This document shows positions 1-5,205 of a stretch of DNA of 6,513 nt, one piece after another. Below the pieces are notes generated by a model, which saw nothing but the letters and a program-made list of their open reading frames with translations, searched no databases and was not told the origin of the DNA. Position 1 is the first letter of the stretch. Each line of letters begins with the position of its first letter. The position numbers and the translations under genes are program-made. This stretch comes from Planctomycetota bacterium (lineage in GTDB: Bacteria; Planctomycetota; Planctomycetia; Planctomycetales; Planctomycetaceae): NCBI GenBank assembly GCA_027622115.1, contig JAQBZS010000433.1, forward strand, positions 1 through 6,513. Direction: 5' to 3'.

Positions 1-608
1 TGATACACACCGTCTCCCCCCGCCGAATAGCCAATCAGATACACGCGATTCGGATTCGCACCTTCGAAGACCACCATGTTCGTGATGAGGCGGTCGAAAA
101 ACGCGTCGATGTGGCTTTGATGCCAGAGGTTCCACGCGTTCGTCGGAGCCCGCGGCACGAGATAAATGCCTTCAGGCAGTTGATACAGCCGCTTTTGGTC
201 TTCCCATTGCTGATCGTTGACTCGCGCCGCAGTGCCGCCGCCGCCGTGCATCGAAATGAAGACGCTCCAGCCGGACGACGGCATCTTGCCGAACTTGCGA
301 ATGAAAAAGGGCATGTCGAGCTTGCCAAGCGTAACCTTCCGCGCGTCGTGTTCCGCTTTCCGATCGAGTCGGATCGATTTCGCATAAGCCTGCCAAATCA
401 TGGTGCGCGCTTTCGCGGCTTGTTCACGACTAAGCGGAGTCTTGGCGATGTCCGATTCGACCAGGAATTGATCGACACCGGTTTTGTCCAAATGCGATTT
501 GAGCTGGGTAAGAACATCGGCTGCTTCGACGTTCGGAGTATTCGTCAGCAGCGAGGCAAACAAGACGGCGGCAAGAGTTCGCTTTTGAGCGGGTCTGTTC
601 AAGATCAT
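1..608 (-). CDS. secreted alpha/beta hydrolase (esterase/peptidase-like), 3' end beyond window
   Basis: I translated this by hand on the minus strand from ATG at 608; 202 full codons are visible and the gene runs off the left edge. Residues 1-29 form a Sec-type signal peptide: basic N-terminus (RPAQKR), hydrophobic core TLAAVLFASLL, and a likely cut at VEA-A near residue 29. The mature part begins with a helical region (about 30-95). HGGGGT at 121-126 fits an oxyanion-hole loop, and GYSAGG at 193-198 is a classic nucleophile elbow with predicted catalytic Ser195, preceded by the strand RVYLIG. This order is typical of alpha/beta hydrolases such as PHB-depolymerase/feruloyl-esterase-like or prolyl-oligopeptidase-like enzymes. 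The acid and histidine of the triad would lie beyond the edge. It probably acts in the periplasm or outside the cell on an ester or peptide. The substrate cannot be told. No strong ribosome-binding site is seen before the ATG. Confidence 0.85.
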   Translation of the reverse strand, partial: MILNRPAQKRTLAAVLFASLLTNTPNVEAADVLTQLKSHLDKTGVDQFLVESDIAKTPLSREQAAKARTMIWQAYAKSIRLDRKAEHDARKVTLGKLDMPFFIRKFGKMPSSGWSVFISMHGGGGTAARVNDQQWEDQKRLYQLPEGIYLVPRAPTNAWNLWHQSHIDAFFDRLITNMVVFEGANPNRVYLIGYSAGGDGVY

Positions 609-625
609 GGTCCGTGTTCCGCGTC

Positions 626-657
626 TTGGTCGTGATCACAATTGGTCGTGATCACAA
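626..657. repeat. perfect 16-bp tandem duplication, possible operator of the hydrolase gene
   Basis: The 16-mer TTGGTCGTGATCACAA occurs at 626-641 and again, head to tail and without mismatch, at 642-657. Each copy holds the 8-bp palindrome GTGATCAC, so two identical palindromes lie 16 bp apart, about 1.5 helix turns. The outer halves also form GATCAC-N8-GTGATC. The block lies 18-49 bp upstream of the hydrolase start codon, where an operator or leader element would sit. It may be a repressor site or simply a slippage duplication. Confidence 0.6.
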
Positions 658-716
658 ATTGGGAAATTGTTTCTGATCGCGTGCGATTCGCGTCGCTCCG
701 AAAGGTGACTCGATTG

Positions 717-776
717 ACCCGTGGCCGAAGGCACAGGCTTCATTGGCCAACAACGCCTGCGCCTTCGGCTACGGGT
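717..776. repeat. 60-bp imperfect inverted repeat, REP/MITE-like hairpin
   Basis: The left arm 717-738 (starts ACCCGTGGCCGAAGGC) and right arm 755-776 (ends GCCTTCGGCTACGGGT) are complementary at 20 of 22 positions, with a 16-nt loop at 739-754. One mismatch would be a G-U pair in plus-strand RNA and the other an A-C mismatch. No T-tract follows on either side, so it is a poor intrinsic terminator, and it sits between divergent genes where none is needed. Its compact form suggests a dispersed palindromic element; that needs a genome copy count. Confidence 0.6.
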
Positions 777-829
777 AAACAAAACATCTTGAGGCTCGCT
801 CGCCGACGTTTCAATCCGATCAAACATCG

Positions 830-872
830 GTCCGTCAGGCGATAATGTGGCTGATTGTCAGTCCGTCAGGCG
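830..872. repeat. 12-bp direct repeat, 31-bp period
   Basis: GTCCGTCAGGCG occurs exactly at 830-841 and 861-872. The 19 bp between copies are unrelated. This is about three helix turns between copies, compatible with paired binding sites upstream of ftsH, or with remnants of a repeat element. Function is unknown. Confidence 0.45.
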
Positions 873-969
873 TTGTGTACCTTTACCCGCTTGCCAAATG
901 CGTCGAATTGATTTTGCTTGCCGGAAGCAGTTTAGGGCACACGGGCACACAACCGTCCTCAGCGACCCT

Positions 970-999
970 CGATTGATGGATCGAATCAGACATCAATCG
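970..999. promoter_or_regulatory. inverted repeat just upstream of ftsH
   Basis: CGATTGATG at 970-978 and CATCAATCG at 991-999 are perfect 9-bp complements separated by 12 nt. The element ends 27 bp before the ftsH start codon and just before its ribosome-binding site. It could be a regulator-binding palindrome near the promoter or a hairpin in the mRNA leader. No other signal was seen to decide between these. Confidence 0.4.
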
Positions 1000-1016
1000 G
1001 GTTGAAGATTGATATT

Positions 1017-1021
1017 AGGGG
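1017..1021 (+). promoter_or_regulatory. ribosome-binding site of ftsH
   Basis: AGGGG lies 5 nt before ATG 1027. It decides the start: the upstream in-frame TTG at 1009 has no such motif before it, and the in-frame GTG at 1021 overlaps the motif itself. Confidence 0.6.
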
Positions 1022-1026
1022 TGAAT

Positions 1027-3024
1027 ATGGAATCTCCCGAGACGGAGAACGGCAAGGACAAGACCGATCAAAAAACGGATTCGCGACCTCCTTCCGGCAA
1101 GAAGAAGCACGACGCTGAAGAAGGCACGCGGCCTCGATCTCCCGGCACCATGCTGTTCATGCTGTTGATCTTCGCGTTGATCGGCATCTGGCTGTTTTCT
1201 CGCGGACCGAGCGGTTCCAAGATCGACTACAACTTCCTCTACACGCAGGTGAAAGATCACGACAGCGTGGCGGAAGTGGTGGTGACCGGCACGGAATTGA
1301 GCGGCAAATGGCGTGCGGAGCCCCCCAAGGACTCGGAAGGCGAGCCGCTGAAGGAAACCTTCTACACCTTTCTCCCGCCGCCGCAGCTTGAAGATCATGC
1401 CTTACTTCCATTGCTTCGCGAAAAGAAAGTGAAGGTCGAATTTGTCGATGTCAGCGTCGGCGTCGGCACGCAGTTGATGTTTTGGCTCGTTGTGCCCCTG
1501 CTGTGCCTCGGTTTCTTCTGGTTCATGTTGCGTCGCTCCGCCGATCCCATGAGCGGCGGGATGATGAACAGTTTCATCCGCAGTTCAGCCAAACGATTTC
1601 AGCCGACCGATAAGGTCACGACGTTCAAGGATGTGGCCGCGATGGAGCAGGCCAAAATGGATCTCGAAGAGATCGTGCATTTCTTGAAGGAGCCGACGAA
1701 GTTCGAAAAACTCGGCGCGGAAATTCCGAAGGGCGTGTTGCTGATGGGCCCACCCGGCACGGGCAAGACACTGCTGGCGCGAGCCACCGCCGGCGAAGCG
1801 GGTGTGCCCTTCTTTTCCATCAACGGTTCCGAATTCATCCAAATGTTCGTCGGTGTGGGTGCGAGCCGCGTTCGAGACCTTTTCAAGACGGCGAAGGAAG
1901 CGGCTCCCTGCATCGTGTTCGTCGATGAAATTGACGCGGTCGGTCGAGTTCGTGGGGCCGGAGTTGGTGGTGGCCACGATGAACGCGAGCAAACGCTCAA
2001 TCAAATCCTCAGCGAAATGGACGGATTCCAAGCCACGGAAGCCGTGATCGTCATCGCGGCGACAAATCGTCCCGATGTGCTCGATCCCGCGCTCATGCGG
2101 CCGGGCCGTTTCGATCGGCATATCACCGTCGACCGTCCCACCAAGATCGGTCGCCGCGAAATTCTAAAGGTGCATTCTCGCAAGGTGCCGTTGGCCGACG
2201 ACGTGGATCTCGACGTCGTGGCCGGGAACGTGATCGGTTTTTCGGGAGCCGACCTCAAGAACCTCGTCAACGAAGCCGCCTTGATGGCCAGTCGGGACGA
2301 CAAGACGTCGGTCGGCATGGAAGACTTCGAAAAGGCGCATGACCGGGTCTTGATGGGGCCGGAACGAGAAGACATTCTCACCAAACGTGAACGCAGAATG
2401 ACGGCCTATCATGAGGCCGGTCATGCCATCGTCGCGTGGTCATTGCCGGACGTTGACTCAGTTCACAAGGTCACAATCATTCCGCGTGGCCGGGCGCTCG
2501 GCGTCACTCAATTACGTCCGCCGGCAGACCAGTTCAATATCGGCGAGTCGCGATTGCACGGCAGACTTACCATGATCATGGGCGGTCGCGCGGCCGAAAA
2601 GCTGATCTTCGATGAATACTCCGCAGGTGCCGAAGACGACCTCAACAAGGCCACGGATACGGCTCGAAACATGGTCGCGCACTGGGGCATGAGCGACGTC
2701 ATCGGACCGGTCGCGTTTCGGCAGGCTCGCGAGCATCCTTTCTTGGGCAAGGAAATCCACGAAGAGCGAAAATTCAGTGAAGAAACGGCGCGGATCATCG
2801 ATCTGGAAGTCCAGAAGTTGCTCGTCGCCGCATCCAAAGAGGCGACCGAGATTCTGCGGAGTCGGAAAGACGATCTCACGCGACTGACGAATGAGTTGCT
2901 CGACAAGGAGAGCCTGGATCAGGCCGATATCGCCGTGCTCCTCGGACCGAAAGCCAGGCACGAAGACGCGGACGACGAAGACATTGATGAAGTTGTTCCC
3001 GGTAGCACGGAACTTGTTCCGTGA
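1027..3024 (+). CDS. ftsH: ATP-dependent zinc metalloprotease FtsH
   Basis: This encodes a 665-residue membrane-anchored AAA+ protease, of the size expected for FtsH. It degrades unassembled or damaged membrane proteins and some soluble regulators, as a hexamer facing the cytoplasm. In order: a charged cytoplasmic N-terminus (1-40), membrane helix 1 (about 42-57), a periplasmic domain (about 58-148), membrane helix 2 (about 149-168), then the AAA+ domain. That domain has Walker A GPPGTGKT (241-248, Lys247), pore loop FVG (274-276), Walker B with Asp300/Glu301, and the second region of homology with arginine fingers Arg358 and Arg361. The peptidase domain has HEAGH (462-466; zinc ligands His462 and His466, catalytic Glu463) and likely third ligand Asp538 in GAEDDL. 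The C-terminus is helical, then has an acidic tail (646-655). All key residues are present, so it should be active. It stands alone, divergent from the hydrolase and convergent with the isomerase. Confidence 0.97.
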   Translation: MESPETENGKDKTDQKTDSRPPSGKKKHDAEEGTRPRSPGTMLFMLLIFALIGIWLFSRGPSGSKIDYNFLYTQVKDHDSVAEVVVTGTELSGKWRAEPPKDSEGEPLKETFYTFLPPPQLEDHALLPLLREKKVKVEFVDVSVGVGTQLMFWLVVPLLCLGFFWFMLRRSADPMSGGMMNSFIRSSAKRFQPTDKVTTFKDVAAMEQAKMDLEEIVHFLKEPTKFEKLGAEIPKGVLLMGPPGTGKTLLARATAGEAGVPFFSINGSEFIQMFVGVGASRVRDLFKTAKEAAPCIVFVDEIDAVGRVRGAGVGGGHDEREQTLNQILSEMDGFQATEAVIVIAATNRPDVLDPALMRPGRFDRHITVDRPTKIGRREILKVHSRKVPLADDVDLDVVAGNVIGFSGADLKNLVNEAALMASRDDKTSVGMEDFEKAHDRVLMGPEREDILTKRERRMTAYHEAGHAIVAWSLPDVDSVHKVTIIPRGRALGVTQLRPPADQFNIGESRLHGRLTMIMGGRAAEKLIFDEYSAGAEDDLNKATDTARNMVAHWGMSDVIGPVAFRQAREHPFLGKEIHEERKFSEETARIIDLEVQKLLVAASKEATEILRSRKDDLTRLTNELLDKESLDQADIAVLLGPKARHEDADDEDIDEVVPGSTELVP

Positions 3025-3060
3025 TTTGGAGTCAGGACCGGTGATATGAGCGGAACAAGT
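3006..3060. terminator. possible bidirectional terminator between ftsH and the isomerase gene
   Basis: CACGGAAC (3006-3013) and GTTCCGTG (3016-3023) form a perfect inverted repeat over the last ftsH codons. In addition ACTTGTTCCG (3012-3021) pairs perfectly with CGGAACAAGT (3051-3060), bracketing the whole 42-bp gap between the convergent genes. The two structures share bases and are mutually exclusive. Position favours transcription termination in both directions, but neither side has the T-run of a standard intrinsic terminator. Confidence 0.35.
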
Positions 3061-3066
3061 TTCGCA

Positions 3067-4014
3067 CTACGGTTTTCGAAGTGAACGCGATTCGCGGAGC
3101 GGCAGAAAGTTGCGCAAGTACGTGCAACTCTGTTGCAGCGACATCCGCCGAGTCGTCGCGGACTCTTCATAGGCTTTGTCTTCCACTTCGACGCAGACCG
3201 AGCCTCGATATCCCGTGTCCCCCAACACCGAGATGAACCGTCCCCAATCGATGTCCCCCAGACCGGGCAGTTTCGGCGTGTGGTATTCCAAGGGCGACGC
3301 CAAAATCCCGACGTCGTCCAGTCGATCCTTGTTGATTCGCACGTCTTTGGCGTGAATATGAAACAGTCGATCGGCAAAGTCTCGGAGCGGGGCGACATAG
3401 TCCATTTGCTGCCACACAAGATGCGACGGGTCGTAATTCAATCCGAAGTTTGGACTGGGAATCGCATCAAACATCCGTCTCCAAACGGCCGGGCTGACGG
3501 CCAGATTCTTGCCGCCGGGCCACTCGTCGTTGGTGAACAGCATCGGGCAATTCTCGATGCCGATGCGTACGCCGTGCTGCTCGGCAAATTTGACCAAGGG
3601 GATCCACGTCTCAAGAAATCTCGGCCAATTGCCGTCGATGCTCTTCGTCCAGTCTCGGCCGACAAATGTGTTCATTTGATTGACGCCGAGTTGTGCGCTC
3701 GCGGCGATGACCTTGCGGATTTGTTCGATCGCCTGATCCGCTTCGGCCTGATCGGGCGCGAGCGGATTGGGGTAGTAACCCAGTCCGCTGATCGAAATGC
3801 CGTGCCGCTCGGCGACGGCTCGGACATCGGCAGCAGCGGCTTCGTCGAAGTTGGCAACGTCCACGTGAGTCACGCCGGCATAACGTCGCGACGCCTTGCC
3901 GACCGGCCAGCACATCAACTCGACACAGTCATAGCCCAATTCGCCCGCCGTGGCACACACGGAGTCGAGTGAATCGTCCGGAAGAATTGCGCTGACGAGG
4001 CCGAGTTGCATCAT
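3067..4014 (-). CDS. sugar phosphate isomerase/epimerase (xylose isomerase-like TIM barrel)
   Basis: The 315-residue product belongs to the xylose isomerase-like TIM-barrel superfamily (AP endonuclease family 2 fold, PF01261). Members isomerise or epimerise sugars, sugar phosphates or inosose-type compounds with a divalent metal. Expected ligands are visible: Glu154 in GIENCP, Asp195 and His198 in NYDPSH, His221 in HIHAKD, and Glu276 in CVEVED. The protein is soluble, with no signal peptide. The start ATG at 4014 (or the next codon, 4011) gives the family-like N-terminus MQLGLVSAILP. An extension to a TTG at 4074 would add 20 residues of no family character. The initiator lies in ATCATCATGATG, with only a weak GGTG upstream. 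It converges on ftsH with a 42-bp gap and is transcribed alone. The substrate cannot be assigned. Inositol, erythritol-type sugars or hexuloses are possible, as in relatives. Confidence 0.9.
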   Translation of the reverse strand: MMQLGLVSAILPDDSLDSVCATAGELGYDCVELMCWPVGKASRRYAGVTHVDVANFDEAAAADVRAVAERHGISISGLGYYPNPLAPDQAEADQAIEQIRKVIAASAQLGVNQMNTFVGRDWTKSIDGNWPRFLETWIPLVKFAEQHGVRIGIENCPMLFTNDEWPGGKNLAVSPAVWRRMFDAIPSPNFGLNYDPSHLVWQQMDYVAPLRDFADRLFHIHAKDVRINKDRLDDVGILASPLEYHTPKLPGLGDIDWGRFISVLGDTGYRGSVCVEVEDKAYEESATTRRMSLQQSCTYLRNFLPLRESRSLRKP

Positions 4015-4119
4015 GATGATCACCGAAACAAGAAGGATGGATTCCCGTGGCAAAGACTGCCGACCGTGGCACAAGCGGCAAGCCTGTCTTCAAGCACTCC
4101 GTTCGGAGGGATTCCAAAC

Positions 4120-4148
4120 AGAATACGGCAGGAAGGATTGGGAACCAA
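4120..4148 (-). promoter_or_regulatory. possible sigma-70-type promoter of the isomerase gene
   Basis: On the minus strand TTGGTT (4148-4143) and TATTCT (4125-4120) are 17 bp apart, the ideal spacing, with 3-4 of 6 matches to each consensus box. It lies about 106 bp upstream of the isomerase ATG. Matches this weak occur by chance and planctomycete promoter rules are not well known, so this is only a candidate. Confidence 0.3.
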
Positions 4149-4200
4149 GAACACCGAGCAGACGGACGCGACATTACGAACCGAACGCTAGTTGCCGGAA

Positions 4201-4249
4201 CAAGCTCCGCGCAGTTCCGGCGCGGACTGCCGGAACTACGCGGAGCTTG
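4201..4249. repeat. 49-bp near-perfect inverted repeat (strong hairpin)
   Basis: The arms 4201-4221 (starts CAAGCTCCGCGCAGTTCC) and 4229-4249 (ends ACTACGCGGAGCTTG) are complementary at 20 of 21 positions, with a 7-nt loop. No T-run follows on the minus strand. On the plus strand CTACTTGTTATT follows, only mildly T-rich. It lies between two minus-strand genes, about 170 bp after the first stop and upstream of the second gene's putative promoter. It could act as a transcription barrier or mRNA-end stabiliser, but its GC-rich compact form fits a dispersed REP-like palindrome better. Confidence 0.6.
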
Positions 4250-4418
4250 CTACTTGTTATTCGGGAAGTTGGGCGGTGGACTGTGGCTTCATCAAGAACA
4301 TCAACCCGCCAAATCTGAAAGCCGTGAGCCTGACCCCCAAGTCCTCAATTCGTGCGTTTCTTGAGAGGGTTTTACTTCGTCCACGTCACCGAAACACGGG
4401 AACCGCTCGATCGTCTCC

Positions 4419-5192
4419 TTATGCCCATCCGTAGTCGAATTCCGGTGTGCGGTTGTTGAGCAACTCGCCAAACACCCAATTGATTCCTTCGTCGATCGTC
4501 CCAAGCGAATTGGCAGCGTCGTTCTCATGCGAAAGGTAGCCAAGTTGGCCATCGGCAGTATAAACGAGGACATCGCCGCATGAGCTGTTACCCCAAACGT
4601 AGGTCGTGTTTGAAGGAAACGCTTTGGATTGCGATTCGAACCCGTAATCGGTGACAGGGAACGGCACGCCAAAACCAAAGAGACCGCCGGCACACGCAAA
4701 TTCATCCCAATGGACGACATCGACCAGCGAGTAATAGTGAGCAAATTCATCAATTTCATGAGCAGGATTCGGATCGAGCGGAGGTGCTACAACGGCGCCC
4801 GTGATTTTCTCCGATGCCAGGAAGAAACCACCTTGAGTACATCGATCCATCATGAAGCCTTCTTCGAGCAGCAATCGCCATTTCCCGGATCTCGTCGCGG
4901 CGATGAGCCACTCTGCCATTCTCGGAAACTTACAACGGTCGGCGGCCGCACGAAAATAATCGATGGGGTCGTCAAACGCGCGGCGGATCTCAGGCGTGAT
5001 GATGTCTTTGTGCGAATCTGGGACGTCATCAAGCTTGTCATTGGCGGCGAGGACGATCGTCAATCCACCACCCATATTTTCGCGAGTGTTCATGGCTTGA
5101 TCGGCATAACGAGTTGCTTGCAATAAGGCTTTTGATGGCACAATATGAGTCTTGCCCAGTCGGATCTTCCCACTGGACCACAGCGTGTCCAC
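4419..5192 (-). CDS. hypothetical protein, C-terminus faintly SUKH (SMI1/KNR4)-like
   Basis: I do not recognise this 257-residue protein with confidence. It starts with GTG at 5192, 11 nt after the M20 stop, with AAGGG 8 nt upstream, and ends at TAA 4419. It has no signal peptide or membrane helix and looks soluble. Aromatic and acidic residues are frequent in the second half (HEIDEFAHYYSLVDVVHWDEF, split here as about residues 146-166), followed by a glycine-rich GGLFGFG. The end runs VWGNSSCGDVLVY...GQLGYLSHEN...IDEGINWVFGELL, which recalls the closing strands and helix of SUKH/SMI1-KNR4 folds (a G-x-G-D strand, a hairpin ending in HE, then an amphipathic helix). That is a weak visual likeness only. 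Sampled 60-base lines of this gene are about 48-53% GC, against about 65% in a line of the M20 gene, so it may have a different history. It probably shares a transcript with the M20 gene. Confidence 0.7.
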   Translation of the reverse strand: MDTLWSSGKIRLGKTHIVPSKALLQATRYADQAMNTRENMGGGLTIVLAANDKLDDVPDSHKDIITPEIRRAFDDPIDYFRAAADRCKFPRMAEWLIAATRSGKWRLLLEEGFMMDRCTQGGFFLASEKITGAVVAPPLDPNPAHEIDEFAHYYSLVDVVHWDEFACAGGLFGFGVPFPVTDYGFESQSKAFPSNTTYVWGNSSCGDVLVYTADGQLGYLSHENDAANSLGTIDEGINWVFGELLNNRTPEFDYGWA

Positions 5193-5200
5193 GAGTCGTG

Positions 5201-5205
5201 CCCTT
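5201..5205 (-). promoter_or_regulatory. ribosome-binding site of the hypothetical gene, overlapping the M20 stop
   Basis: AAGGG (minus strand, 5205-5201) lies 8 nt before the GTG start at 5192, and its first two bases are the last two of the upstream TAA stop. It supports the GTG start and suggests translational coupling. Confidence 0.5.

Larger units (their letters stand above)
609..1026. other. divergent intergenic region (hydrolase / ftsH)
   Basis: These 418 bp separate two genes pointing away from each other, so both promoters should lie here. No convincing coding sequence is present: the short open frames show no recognisable protein features. The region is rich in repeats, listed separately: a 16-bp tandem duplication (626-657), a 60-bp hairpin (717-776), a 12-bp direct repeat (830-841 and 861-872) and a 9-bp inverted repeat (970-999). 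I saw only poor matches to a sigma-70 promoter for either gene, so I do not call one. Confidence 0.6.
4015..4418. other. intergenic region upstream of the isomerase gene, downstream of the unrecognised gene
   Basis: These 404 bp hold no supported gene. Several short plus-strand frames cross the region but show no domain and no convincing start. The isomerase-proximal part contains a possible promoter (4120-4148). The middle holds a 49-bp hairpin (4201-4249). The stretch 4250-4418, just after the stop of the unrecognised gene, shows no T-tailed hairpin, so where that transcript ends is unclear. Confidence 0.6.

Noticed and set aside
111..635. Plus-strand open frame of 174 codons at the left edge
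   Set aside because: It is antisense to the hydrolase frame, which has a signal peptide, an HGGGGT loop and a GYSAGG elbow.
626..657. CRISPR-like or CRP-like reading of the TGTGATCAC repeats
   Set aside because: Only two units with no spacers, so not CRISPR. The CRP pattern needs TGTGA-N6-TCACA, whereas here the half-sites are directly adjacent.
3133..3972. Long plus-strand open frame (279 codons) opposite the isomerase gene
   Set aside because: It is antisense to a protein with all expected metal-binding motifs. The long open frame is a by-product of codon bias, and its translation shows no domain.
4015..4074. N-terminal extension of the isomerase to a TTG codon at 4074
   Set aside because: The extra 20 residues carry no family feature, and the ATG pair at 4014/4011 gives the expected start of the first barrel strand.
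4301..4759. 152-codon minus-strand frame overlapping the 3' end of the hypothetical gene
   Set aside because: It mostly lies out of frame inside the better supported gene. Its tail beyond 4419 reads somewhat protein-like, and I considered a frameshifted C-terminus, but the main gene ends naturally and no domain crosses the junction.
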